From JACQPU01 sp039961715 (lineage in GTDB: Bacteria; Bacteroidota; Ignavibacteria; UBA10030), in NCBI GenBank assembly GCA_039961715.1, contig JABRVW010000034.1, positions 1 to 60,839 on the forward strand: a stretch of 60,839 bases of DNA. The letters are read 5' to 3'. Both the position numbers and the translations under genes were made by a program. Each line of letters begins with the position of its first letter. Position 1 is the first letter of the stretch. Below, in pieces: positions 35,366 to 44,462 of this stretch. Below the pieces are notes generated by a model. That model made no database searches. It saw only the letters and a list, made by a program, of their open reading frames with translations, and was not told where the DNA came from.

Positions 35366-35429
35366 CCCTGGTGGATGCCGGAGAATGCCGGGCCGACGGT
35401 GGCCAGCGGAATGCTTATCGAATAGCCAT

Positions 35430-36677
35430 ATGAAACCTTCTGACAAACACTTCCAGGAAGCCTTGAGACTCATTCCCTGGGGTACGCAAACCAACGCGAA
35501 GCGTCCCTATCCGGCATTCGATGAAACGATGCCCAAGTATATCGTTCGTGGAAAGGGCTGCCGCATTTGGGACATGGAAGGGAAGGAATACATCGATTAC
35601 CGCCTGGCGCTGGGTCCGGTCACGCTGGGCTATTGCTATGATGAAGTGGATAATGCGGTGCGTGAGCAGATGAAAAACGGCGTGCTGTTCAGCATGGCAA
35701 GCCCTCTGGAGCTTGACCTGGCACGGGTGCTCCACGAGGTCATTCCGAATGCCGAAATGGTGAGGTTCATGAAGACCGGCGAAGACGCCAATTTGAGCAA
35801 CGTCCGCATCGCCCGGGCCCATACGAAGCGCGAGATGATTCTCACGAGCGGCTACCATGGATATCCGGACTGGTTTGCCGTCGGCGAAAGTCCGGACAAC
35901 GGTGTTCCTCTGATGCTTCGCGACTATGTGCAGGAGATCCCGTGGGGAAACATGGAAATGGCGGAAAAGCTCATTCGGAAGTACAACGAACGGCTGGCGT
36001 GTGTAATCTCTATACCGTACGACATGAATGAGGATACGAGCGGGGCATACGTAAGACACCTCCGGAAACTCACGGAAGAATACGGAATTCTGCTGATTCT
36101 CGACGAGGTGTGGACCGGATTCCGGCTGGCGCTTGGCGGGGCGCAGGAATACTTCGGGGTCAAGGCCGATCTTGCCAGCTATGCGAAGGCCATGGCAAAT
36201 GGCTACCCTCTGTCGGCCTACGTAGGCAAGTCCCGATATCTGTCCGAGCTGAATCATTTCAAAATGACGACAACGTATGCGGGCGAAACGCTGTCCATTG
36301 CCGCGGCCCTCGCGACGATCTCCGTGATGAGACGTGAGAAGGTGCATGAACATCTCTATCGCATGGGAAAACGGCTCATGGAGGGCTTCAACGTCCTGGC
36401 AAAAGATCTGGGGATCGAAGCCTACGCCGCAGGACTGCCGGTCTCTTCATTCCTGAAATTCAACACAGCGGACAATGAGTACAACGCGCGTCTGGAGTAT
36501 CTTTGGTTTCGCGAACTGTTCCGGGAAGGCATCTTTGTCATGCTCCGCTGGTTCATCTCGTACTCCCACAAGGAGGCCGACATCGACCAAACCCTCGAAC
36601 GCGCCCGGACTGCCCTGAAGCGGGCATTGGACGCCGAAACGCGTGAACGATCATCCATCAAACCCTTCTATTGGTAG
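35430..36677 (+). CDS. Class III aminotransferase, glutamate-1-semialdehyde aminomutase-like
   Basis: A protein of 415 residues from ATG 35430. Fold-type I class III features: PYPAFDETMPKYIVRGKGCRIWDMEGKEYIDYRL, MVRFMKTGEDANLSNVRIAR (PLP phosphate loop), SGYHGYPDWF, LLILDEVWTGFRLALGG, and the PLP lysine Lys253 in ASYAKAMANGYPLSA. The mutase-like segment TTTYAGETLSIAAALATI is present. It is unlike a housekeeping HemL in context, with no haem genes nearby; a keto-sugar or semialdehyde aminotransferase fits better. There is no export signal. The amidohydrolase fusion starts five bases after its stop. Confidence 0.88.
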   Translation: MKPSDKHFQEALRLIPWGTQTNAKRPYPAFDETMPKYIVRGKGCRIWDMEGKEYIDYRLALGPVTLGYCYDEVDNAVREQMKNGVLFSMASPLELDLARVLHEVIPNAEMVRFMKTGEDANLSNVRIARAHTKREMILTSGYHGYPDWFAVGESPDNGVPLMLRDYVQEIPWGNMEMAEKLIRKYNERLACVISIPYDMNEDTSGAYVRHLRKLTEEYGILLILDEVWTGFRLALGGAQEYFGVKADLASYAKAMANGYPLSAYVGKSRYLSELNHFKMTTTYAGETLSIAAALATISVMRREKVHEHLYRMGKRLMEGFNVLAKDLGIEAYAAGLPVSSFLKFNTADNEYNARLEYLWFRELFREGIFVMLRWFISYSHKEADIDQTLERARTALKRALDAETRERSSIKPFYW

Positions 36678-36682
36678 CCTGC

Positions 36683-38308
36683 ATGACACGGGAATACATT
36701 GATTGCTATGCCATGGTCGGCCGTAAGGGGCCGAAGGACGTTGAAACGCAGTATGAAACGGAAGTCCTGCTGGAAGAGATGGAGTGGTGCGGGATTCATG
36801 GAGCGCTGATCGCCCACTCGGTTGCAAAGGAATACGACCCGATGTACGGCAATCGCATGCTTCTGGATGAGCTGCGGAAGAGTCCACGACTGTTCGGCGT
36901 GTGGACCGTGATGCCGCATCATACAAGGGAGTTCCCGAAGCCGAAGGATGCAGTGCGTGAAATGAAGGACCAGGGAATCCATGCGGCAAAAATGTACCCG
37001 CGCGCCCACCGGTATCCATTCACTCCCGAGTTCTGCGGAGAGCTTCTGGCAGAACTCGAGAAGGAGCAGATTCTGCTGATGGTCGAAGGCGGACATTGTT
37101 ACAACCCGGACATCCTGGAGCCGACGAACCAGGTCCTTCTCGCCGATCTTGATGTCATGCTGACCCGCCATCCCTATCTCAACGTTGTTCTCCTGGCCTC
37201 CCGCTGGGAATCCACCCGCTTTGTCGAGCCTCTCATGCGAAGGCACAAGCGATTGCATCTGGAGCTTTCCAATCATCAGGGTAACCGGGCCATGGAAGTG
37301 TTTGCGGAATGGTACGGTGCCGAGAGGATTGTCTTTGGAACAGGCGCCCTTGAAAAATCTCCCGGAGCGGCGAAGGCGTTCGTGGACTATTGTACGCTGA
37401 ACGACGGCCAGAAGGCCGCGATAGCCTCGGGCACGATCAGGAAGCTCGCCAGGCTCGACACGACGCTTGCCGGCTATGGAGAGGACCGTTCGGGGGACTC
37501 CATCCTTCAGCGTGCAAAGGAGGGCAAGCCGTTGGACGACATGCTTGTCATCGATTCCCATGCCCACATGTCGCACGACGGTGCCGGGGGAATCGGCTTC
37601 CTGCACCAACCCTACGGCGATGCAGCAAGCATGAGGGAGCGCGCAAAGCTCATGGGCATTGATGCTATGTGCGTGAGTGGCTTTCTGGCGGTGTGGACGG
37701 ACTACGCCGAGGGAAATAAGATTATTGTCGATGCCATGCGGAGGTTCCCGGATTTCTACCACGGGTACGCCTCCCTTCAGCCACAGTACGTAAAGGACTG
37801 GAAAAAGGAATGCGATCTGTGGTACAAACAGCATAAGATGGGAGGATTGAAGCCATACTATCCGCGCACATTCATTCCGTATAACGACAAAGCCTGGGCC
37901 CCCTGGTTTCAGTATGGCAACAGCATCAACGCCTACGCGCTGATCCACCCATCGCCCAATGTTGTCGAAGAGGCGTCAGACCTGGCGCGCCGCTATAAGA
38001 ACATCTCTTTCATCCTCGCCCATTCCGGGGCGTCGTTCAAGGACGCACGCCTGGCAATCGAAGTGGCGAAGAAATACAGGAACGTGTTTCTCGAGATTAC
38101 GCTCACGTCGGTAACCTACCGGGTCATTGAGTTTATGGTGAAACACGTCGGAGCCGACAGGGTGCTGTTTGGCACGGATCAGCCCATGCGGGATCCCATC
38201 CCGCAGTTCGGATGGATGGCATACTCCCACTGCTCGGTCGGGGAGAAAAAGAAGATGTTTGGTTTGAACATGCAAAAGATCCTGAAACGTGTGAAGATTC
38301 GGAAGTGA
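36683..38308 (+). CDS. Tandem fusion of two amidohydrolase (TIM-barrel) domains, first domain degenerate
   Basis: A protein of 541 residues from ATG 36683, about twice the usual 270-300 for amidohydrolase-2 family members. The C-terminal half (from about 287) has a complete set of metal-site motifs: DSHAHMS with His293 and His295, FILAHSGAS with His447, and RVLFGTDQP with Asp499. The N-terminal half repeats the same layout (EYIDCYAMVG, AAKMYPRAHRYPF, HPYLNVVLLASRW, LHLELSNHQG, RIVFGTGA). It has lost HxH (CYA), the AHxG His (ASRW), and the final Asp (FGTGA). It is therefore probably one active and one structural or regulatory barrel. The reaction may be decarboxylation or lactone hydrolysis, as in other family members. 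Confidence 0.85.
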   Translation: MTREYIDCYAMVGRKGPKDVETQYETEVLLEEMEWCGIHGALIAHSVAKEYDPMYGNRMLLDELRKSPRLFGVWTVMPHHTREFPKPKDAVREMKDQGIHAAKMYPRAHRYPFTPEFCGELLAELEKEQILLMVEGGHCYNPDILEPTNQVLLADLDVMLTRHPYLNVVLLASRWESTRFVEPLMRRHKRLHLELSNHQGNRAMEVFAEWYGAERIVFGTGALEKSPGAAKAFVDYCTLNDGQKAAIASGTIRKLARLDTTLAGYGEDRSGDSILQRAKEGKPLDDMLVIDSHAHMSHDGAGGIGFLHQPYGDAASMRERAKLMGIDAMCVSGFLAVWTDYAEGNKIIVDAMRRFPDFYHGYASLQPQYVKDWKKECDLWYKQHKMGGLKPYYPRTFIPYNDKAWAPWFQYGNSINAYALIHPSPNVVEEASDLARRYKNISFILAHSGASFKDARLAIEVAKKYRNVFLEITLTSVTYRVIEFMVKHVGADRVLFGTDQPMRDPIPQFGWMAYSHCSVGEKKKMFGLNMQKILKRVKIRK

Positions 38309-40641
38309 AGGCATTTGCGATTCTTGGAATGATTCTTCTTGCGCCTATCCCGATACAGGCGCGACAGCTGGAAATCGGGAATGAGCGCGTGAGGGTTCGT
38401 GCGGAGCGGGTGAAAGATGGTTACCGCGTGCTCTTTCTTGCCGAATCAGACGGGACATGGAAGGAGATTCTTGGGGGCGGGAGCACATTCAGGCCTGACC
38501 CGTCACTTCGCATCGGAGGGCGGGACATCCGGATCGAATACATTCGGGCCTGGTTGGAAGACGGTGGGAAAACGCTTGTTCTCGAAGCCGATTCCGAGAT
38601 CGGGCAGGTGAAGAAGACGATTCGCCTCAGAAAGAACGACCGATTTGCTCACGTCATGATGACGGCGGAATTTCGGGAAAGGATTGAGCTTCAACATCTT
38701 CTCTCAACCTATTCGTTCCTCCCGGGGAACGAGCTGGATTTTGTGTTCACGCCGCAATTGAGGCCGGAGGACGATGAAGTCATCGCCGACCACACATTCA
38801 GAGCACCGGCGCTCCTCTTTCAAAGACAAGAGGATTGTGCGGCTCTCATCCCCGACCTGCAGACGATCGATGGCCGGATGAGGCCTGTCCGTTCGGGTGC
38901 CGATGTCCGCGTTGATGTCGCTCCGCTGCCTTTCCTGTCGTTCGGGCTTCTTCCGTGGGAAAAGAAAGGACATGTATACTATTCACATTCAGACAGCACG
39001 CGGGCGATTGTCGAAGCTGGTACGCCACTGACGTTCGGGTACTACGTTTTTGTGAATGCATCTGCATCTCGGGATGGCGGGTATCAAGCCACCGTCAGAT
39101 TTCAGTGGGAGAGATTCGGGCGGCCGAATTTTCTGCGCGCCCCCGGCCCGCAGGCCGAGCCCTTTGTTTCGTACAAACGCAAGGCCTGGGAGCAGTTCGT
39201 GCCACTCGTGGCGCTCGATACGGAATATGCCGGCAAGCCAGTGACCTTGCTTCGCCAGGAACGGCTTGCATGGAGCAACAAGCTTTCCCAGGCGGCTAAC
39301 AATGACAACTGGTTCAACGTGTGGTTCAACTCGCTCCGAACCGCGTATGGGATGTATTTGCATGCGCGCGCGACCGGCAATGAAAAGCTTAAAAAACGGG
39401 CGATAGGAAACCTGAACCTCGCCCTTTCCGCCCCGCAATATGATGGAATCTCCCCATCGATATTCTATGTGGACAGCACGGGTGGTCACTGGGTCGCCGA
39501 TCACGCATGGGGAGGCATTCGCGAGGGTGCGTGCTACGCCATGTTCCACAATTCCTGGACGTCTTTCTGGCTCCTCCGATGGGGCGACCTGCTTCCTGAA
39601 CGCCGGGATGAGATCATTCTGCGCACCCGTCGGTTTGGTGATTTCCTCGTCAGAAACCAGCTGGCTTCAGGTGTCATTCCTTCGTGGTATGATCCGAAGA
39701 CGCTGAGGCCCGTGCCGGAATTGCGTGACGAGAATGCGGAAACCGCCGGGGCGGCATTCTTCCTGGCGGAGTTATACCGCAGAACGAAGGATTCTCAGTA
39801 CCTGAATTCTGCTGAGCGGGCAATGGAGTACATTGCGACGAACATTGTCCCGGAGAACAAGTGGTTTGACTATGAGACATTCTACTCCTGTTCACGCAAA
39901 CCGTTGGGCTTCTTCGACAGCAAGACGGGCCAGCATCCGCAGAACACGCTTTCCATGCACCAGGCGACAGAAGCCTGCTTGTCGTTGTATGAGCTGACTG
40001 GCAAGGAAACGTACTTGAGCCTTGGCGTCCGGATTCTGGACTATCTCTGTTTGTATCAACAGATCTGGAGCCCTGAATGGTTGTCGTGTGAGCTGATGGG
40101 GGGTTTTGGCGTGCAGAACACCGACGGAGAGTGGAGTGATTCGCGGCAGGGCTACTTTGCTACCACCCTTATCCGATATGCGAAAGCCACCGGAAGCCGT
40201 GAGTATTTCGAGAGAGGCGTCGCGGCCCTCAGGGCCATGTTTTCACTCTTTGAGTCACCGGATTCCCCCCGAACGGCCGAGAACTATGCGCATGCCGCGG
40301 CCGACAGGCTTGCCGGCGTTACTGGTCTCCACTGGGGAACGGGCAGTTCCGTCGTCTCAATTCACCTCATTGAGGAGGAATACGGGGACGCCTTTGTCAA
40401 TGTCCGCGGCCGGTGGGGGGTCGGAATCGACGGATGCAGAATCCCGGAGGTCCGGGTAAAGGGGAGATCCATTGAAGTCGCGTTGCTTGACAATCTGGAG
40501 ATACCCAGGACCGTGCGCTTGACGTTTGGAGATCTCGATCAACGGGATCATGAAGTGGTGGTGAACGGAATCCCCCTCGGTACGTTCTCACCGGAAACAT
40601 TGAAGAAAGGAATCTCAGTAGGGCTCCGGTCCCAGCCATGA
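38305..40641 (+). CDS. Secreted (alpha/alpha)-toroid glycoside-active protein, family unassigned
   Basis: A protein of 778 residues; GTG 38305 (GTGA overlap) is chosen because it opens a good signal peptide, MKAFAILGMILLAPIPIQA. Earlier in-frame codons would place residues of another frame before it. A beta-rich N-terminal domain (about 20-320) is followed by a helical toroid (about 330-700; AWGGIREGACYAMFHNSWTS, SGVIPSWYDPKTLRPVPELRDENAET, SMHQATEACLSLYELTG, WGDLLPERRDEII) and a short beta tail. The arrangement is that of six-hairpin hydrolases or C5-epimerases. Substrate and family are unknown. It directly precedes the propeller/toroid cassette and is translationally coupled to it. Confidence 0.6.
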   Translation: MKAFAILGMILLAPIPIQARQLEIGNERVRVRAERVKDGYRVLFLAESDGTWKEILGGGSTFRPDPSLRIGGRDIRIEYIRAWLEDGGKTLVLEADSEIGQVKKTIRLRKNDRFAHVMMTAEFRERIELQHLLSTYSFLPGNELDFVFTPQLRPEDDEVIADHTFRAPALLFQRQEDCAALIPDLQTIDGRMRPVRSGADVRVDVAPLPFLSFGLLPWEKKGHVYYSHSDSTRAIVEAGTPLTFGYYVFVNASASRDGGYQATVRFQWERFGRPNFLRAPGPQAEPFVSYKRKAWEQFVPLVALDTEYAGKPVTLLRQERLAWSNKLSQAANNDNWFNVWFNSLRTAYGMYLHARATGNEKLKKRAIGNLNLALSAPQYDGISPSIFYVDSTGGHWVADHAWGGIREGACYAMFHNSWTSFWLLRWGDLLPERRDEIILRTRRFGDFLVRNQLASGVIPSWYDPKTLRPVPELRDENAETAGAAFFLAELYRRTKDSQYLNSAERAMEYIATNIVPENKWFDYETFYSCSRKPLGFFDSKTGQHPQNTLSMHQATEACLSLYELTGKETYLSLGVRILDYLCLYQQIWSPEWLSCELMGGFGVQNTDGEWSDSRQGYFATTLIRYAKATGSREYFERGVAALRAMFSLFESPDSPRTAENYAHAAADRLAGVTGLHWGTGSSVVSIHLIEEEYGDAFVNVRGRWGVGIDGCRIPEVRVKGRSIEVALLDNLEIPRTVRLTFGDLDQRDHEVVVNGIPLGTFSPETLKKGISVGLRSQP

Positions 40642-41681
40642 TGCCGAACAAACACACACGGTTCCGCGGATGGGCGAAGCCTTCTTCGGCAGGCTTTGCA
40701 GGGATGCTCGTTGTCGTCATCCTTGCCGCAGGCCCGGTCTTTGAAGCGTCTGCCCAACAGGAGACCATCGTCATGTCTGTGCTGAATTCCCGCAAGCACC
40801 GGCTGAACGTCAGCGACAATCCTTTTGTGGGCGTTTTTGTGAGCACCAACGCCGGAGAGACGTGGGAACATCGGGGGTGGAAGGAATACATCAGGACCTT
40901 CTACACGGAAGTTGCTCCCGACGGCGTGCTTTGGTCCGCCTGCGGAAACGGCGTTTTGCGCTCGAACGATGGCGGAAAGCGCTGGCGCATTACGACGGGT
41001 TGGCAGATCACCGAGGCGTTGAAGCTTGATTGCGATCCCTCGGATCCCTCCACGGTCTATGCCGCAACGGCGTATGGAGTCTTCAAAACGACGGACTCCG
41101 GGGAAACATGGAAGGAAAAGCCTCTCGGCCTGACATTGCCCTTTACATCGGATGTTCTCGTGGACCGCTCTGATTCGCGGCGGATCTTTGCCGCCACGGA
41201 GGAGGGATTGCTGATGAGCCGCGATGCGGGGGAAACATGGATGCCGGCAGGCCTCCGGGGAAAGGAAATCAGGGCGATTGTTCAGGACCCCGAACAACCC
41301 GAAGTCTTATGGGTGGGTACGGAAAATGACGGGGTGTTTCGTTCATCGGACGGCGGCAGGACCTGGAGGCAGAGGAGCGTGGGTCTGAAGCACCATACCG
41401 TGTATGCCATTGCCATCCATCCTGACAATTCCTCCCTGTTGTATGCAGGAACGCACGGAGGCGGCGTCTATATCACGGTGAACGGTGGCGAACGATGGAC
41501 AGCTTCTTCGACGGGGCTCGGCAATCCGGTTGTGCATTCCCTGCTTGTCATGAAAACGCGCCCCGACGTCGTTTTCGCCGGTACATTAAATGGCGGTTTG
41601 TACCGCAGCACGGACGGGGGACGAACGTGGAAATTCAACAGCCAGGACCAGGGACAGGTCTGGGGACTCTCGTCACAATGA
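40638..41681 (+). CDS. Exported seven-bladed Asp-box (BNR/sortilin-like) beta-propeller, copy 1
   Basis: A protein of 347 residues (ATG 40638 overlapping the previous stop; ATG 40641 also possible). A signal-anchor-like hydrophobic stretch ends near FEASAQQ. Seven Asp-box repeats are visible, for example STNAGETW, RSNDGGKRW, KTTDSGETW, SRDAGETW, RSSDGGRTW, VNGGERW and RSTDGGRTW, which makes a complete seven-bladed propeller. Such proteins occur as sialidases, xyloglucanases (GH74) or as non-catalytic binding proteins; I see no sialidase Arg-triad or FRIP motif. It overlaps the toroid gene that follows. The pair is repeated immediately downstream. Confidence 0.82.
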   Translation: MMPNKHTRFRGWAKPSSAGFAGMLVVVILAAGPVFEASAQQETIVMSVLNSRKHRLNVSDNPFVGVFVSTNAGETWEHRGWKEYIRTFYTEVAPDGVLWSACGNGVLRSNDGGKRWRITTGWQITEALKLDCDPSDPSTVYAATAYGVFKTTDSGETWKEKPLGLTLPFTSDVLVDRSDSRRIFAATEEGLLMSRDAGETWMPAGLRGKEIRAIVQDPEQPEVLWVGTENDGVFRSSDGGRTWRQRSVGLKHHTVYAIAIHPDNSSLLYAGTHGGGVYITVNGGERWTASSTGLGNPVVHSLLVMKTRPDVVFAGTLNGGLYRSTDGGRTWKFNSQDQGQVWGLSSQ

Positions 41682-43447
41682 AACCTCTTCTCTTTGCAGC
41701 TTTGAGCTTGTTGCTGGGAGCCTGCACAGTGCAGGATGACCCGGTCTTTGACGCGCGATCCACAAGATTGCTCGAGGTCGTCAGCGCGGAGAACGAGGTG
41801 AACCCGTACGTCATCGCCGCGAAGGTACGCACTGGAAAGGACCTGGAGGGTGCATGTCTTCTGCTCGATTCGCTCACGCGGGACAGGTCGATCGGCGGCA
41901 TGTTTTACGCCTACTCGCTGATCGGTGCCTATCTCTTCACGAGGGATGAATTGCCAGATTCGCTCCATGCAAAGGTCAGGCAGGCATTTCGCGATCGCAC
42001 AATGTATCGCGGCGATACGGAAAATCACTGGGTCATGTACTATACTGGCCTCTACCTGGCCGCACAAACCTGGCCCGGAGAAGGCCGGGACGCATGGTTC
42101 AATGGAAAATCGTCGGAGGAAAACTTCCAGGAAGCGGCCGAATGGCTTGGTCATTGGATGACCATGAGTGCAACGATCGGCCAGGGCGAGTTCGATTCAC
42201 CGACGTACATCACGACGTTCCTGACCCCCATGATCGTTCTCCATGAGTTTGCCGAGGATCATGTGATGAAGAAGAGGGCGCGGATGATGCTGGATCTGCT
42301 CTTCGCCGATTTCGCCGCCGAGCATCTCGAAGGCAATTACGGAGGCGGTCACAGCAGGGACTATCCCGAGGATATCATCAACCCCCTGGGGGCCCCGAGT
42401 ACAATGTGGGCGTGGCTCTATTTCGGAAAGCCGGAATTCGCTCAGTGGGAAGAGGCGCGCTATCGTCCCAGAAATCGTGGCGGCTGGGAGACCGCTTTCG
42501 GAGCCCTGGGCTCGTACCGTCTTCCCTCCATGATCCGTTCCATGGCCACGGATCGGTCAGAGCCATACGTGCACACCGAAACCAAGCGCGTGCGGAATAT
42601 TATCAGGCTCGGAAGCGAGAAGAATCCGCCCGTGTACAAATATACCTACGTCACCTCCGACTACATCCTCGGCTCCTTGCACGGAGGCATTCTCCAACCC
42701 ATTCAACAGCATACATGGGATGTGACATACGTATCGGCCAAGCCGAATAATACGATCTTCACCCTTCATCCATATTCGTCAGGAAAGGAACTTGCGATGT
42801 TCTTTCCCGAGGAGATCAAATTCCTGGCCGATGAGGTGGACCGGTACCATTTGGTGTACACAAGTCCGGACAAATGGAATTCCAGCTCTCCGTACGAAAG
42901 GACGTTTCAATATCGTAATACTCTCATCGTCCTCTATAATATAGAGAAGGGGGAGATACAACCTCATATCGATGGGTTCTTCCCGAAGAATCTGGATGAG
43001 CGCGTGCAATCGGAGGGATGGATCCTCTGCCGTGCCGGCAGAGTGTACGTTGCTCTTCGCCCTGTCAGGCGCGGGGAGTGGATCGAAGAAAACGTGAATT
43101 GGCGGTGGAGAAGCCGCCATCTCAAGAATGGCGTGATCGTGGAAGTGGGGTCGGAGCAGGAGGATGGATCCTGGGAGAACTTCCGGGCATCACTGCGAAG
43201 TACACAACTGGATACCTCCGTATTCAACAGCGCTCTGTCCGTGTCCTATCGTAATCGACATGGGATCGACATGCGCTTCTCCTTTGACGGAATCCGGATG
43301 CTGAATGAAAAACTGATTCATCTGGAAGACTACGGATTCTTTGATGGACCGTTCATCCAGAGCGAGCGGGGGAGCGGACGCATCACCCTCCGATACGGGG
43401 ATCAATCAAGGACCCTGGATTTCAACACAGCCGAGATCATCGAATGA
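41678..43447 (+). CDS. Lipoprotein of unknown family, toroid-like, copy 1
   Basis: A protein of 589 residues from ATG 41678 (overlap with the propeller stop); a long upstream open stretch overlaps the propeller and is discarded. Lipoprotein signal with LLLGAC (Cys16). The N-terminal ~250 residues are helical with YRGDTENHWVMYYTGLYLAAQ and IGQGEFDSPTYI, as in alginate-lyase/heparinase toroids. The C-terminal half is beta-rich (NIIRLGSEKNPPVYKY, GGILQPIQQHTWDV). This suggests a toroid plus sandwich architecture of polysaccharide lyases, but without the usual HxHxD loop. Its paralogue lies one gene downstream. I do not recognise an assigned family. Confidence 0.65.
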   Translation: MKPLLFAALSLLLGACTVQDDPVFDARSTRLLEVVSAENEVNPYVIAAKVRTGKDLEGACLLLDSLTRDRSIGGMFYAYSLIGAYLFTRDELPDSLHAKVRQAFRDRTMYRGDTENHWVMYYTGLYLAAQTWPGEGRDAWFNGKSSEENFQEAAEWLGHWMTMSATIGQGEFDSPTYITTFLTPMIVLHEFAEDHVMKKRARMMLDLLFADFAAEHLEGNYGGGHSRDYPEDIINPLGAPSTMWAWLYFGKPEFAQWEEARYRPRNRGGWETAFGALGSYRLPSMIRSMATDRSEPYVHTETKRVRNIIRLGSEKNPPVYKYTYVTSDYILGSLHGGILQPIQQHTWDVTYVSAKPNNTIFTLHPYSSGKELAMFFPEEIKFLADEVDRYHLVYTSPDKWNSSSPYERTFQYRNTLIVLYNIEKGEIQPHIDGFFPKNLDERVQSEGWILCRAGRVYVALRPVRRGEWIEENVNWRWRSRHLKNGVIVEVGSEQEDGSWENFRASLRSTQLDTSVFNSALSVSYRNRHGIDMRFSFDGIRMLNEKLIHLEDYGFFDGPFIQSERGSGRITLRYGDQSRTLDFNTAEIIE

Positions 43448-44451
43448 AAGAAGGTGTCATGGTTATCAGAAGCTTTCTCCTTGCCTGTCTGCCGGCATTC
43501 CTGACGCCGGTTCTTTTCGGACAAACCGACGAACCGACGGTCTATGTTAGTGTGTTTTCGACGAAGTTATTCGTTGTCGGAGCGGCCAATCCGCAAACGG
43601 GCATGTTCTACCAGAAACCATCGGAGGATACCGCCTGGCATCATACGGGCGCTAAGAACATCCGCGCAAATGCTCTCGCGGTGTTTCCCGGCGTGAATGG
43701 ACGAATCCGCTACACGGCCTCCGGAAACGGCTTGCACCGGACCAGAGACGGGGGACAAAGCTGGAAGATCACGACAGGTTGGAGGATCACCGAGCTTTGG
43801 GCCGTGGCCCTCGATCGGACGGACTCGATGAACGTGTATATCGGTACCGCTTATGGAATCTACAAATCAACCGATATGGGCGATACCTGGAAGCAGGTGT
43901 TTACAGGCTTTGTTTCCTGCGTCATTGTGGACCGGTTCGATCCATCCATTCTTTACGCCGCCACGGAAATCGGACTCTACAAGAGCACAGATCGGGGAGA
44001 AACATGGAAGAGAACCGGACTCTCAATCGACAGGACCCGGACAGTCACTCAGCATCCGAAGGATCCTCTCACCCTCCTTGCGGGTACGGAGAACCATGGA
44101 ATCTACGCTTCCTCCGACGGTGGCAAAACATGGGAGAAACGTGAGGCAGGAATTGACCACCCAACATTCTACACGATTGCCTATGATTCCAGGGATCCAT
44201 CGATCGTCTATGCGGGGGGATATGCGACGGGCGTGTACCGTTCAACGGACGGTGGCATTTCCTGGAAGCGAACCTGCCAGGGTTTCGAAGTCGAGCACAT
44301 TCATTCCCTTGCCGTGGATCCCGTGAATCCGAGTCGTGTGTACGCGGGCACCATGGGAGCGGGGGTGTATCGATCAGATGACAAGGGCAAGACGTGGCGT
44401 GCAGTCGGCCTTCCGGGAGCACAAGTGGGAAGAATAGTGATAGAACGATAA
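43444..44451 (+). CDS. Exported Asp-box beta-propeller, copy 2
   Basis: A protein of 335 residues from ATG 43444 (ATGA overlap); ATG 43459 after AAAGAAGG would shorten it to 330 and keeps the signal peptide (VIRSFLLACLPAFLTPVLFGQ). Six clear Asp-boxes: RTRDGGQSW, KSTDMGDTW, KSTDRGETW, SSDGGKTW, RSTDGGISW and RSDDKGKTW; a seventh, at the N-terminus, is worn (SEDTAWHHTG). It is a paralogue of the propeller at 40638, with the shared segment ITTGWRITEL/ITTGWQITEA and the same blade spacing, but clearly diverged. It probably partners the toroid-like protein that follows, as in copy 1. Confidence 0.82.
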   Translation: MKEGVMVIRSFLLACLPAFLTPVLFGQTDEPTVYVSVFSTKLFVVGAANPQTGMFYQKPSEDTAWHHTGAKNIRANALAVFPGVNGRIRYTASGNGLHRTRDGGQSWKITTGWRITELWAVALDRTDSMNVYIGTAYGIYKSTDMGDTWKQVFTGFVSCVIVDRFDPSILYAATEIGLYKSTDRGETWKRTGLSIDRTRTVTQHPKDPLTLLAGTENHGIYASSDGGKTWEKREAGIDHPTFYTIAYDSRDPSIVYAGGYATGVYRSTDGGISWKRTCQGFEVEHIHSLAVDPVNPSRVYAGTMGAGVYRSDDKGKTWRAVGLPGAQVGRIVIER

Positions 44452-44462
44452 GGACCTCGATC

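Noticed and set aside
35430..36677. hemL, the haem-pathway glutamate-1-semialdehyde aminomutase
   Set aside because: The fold is similar, but the genomic setting is catabolic and no haem gene is present; the UroD-like gene at 11037 is of the methyltransferase type and is no support for a haem operon.
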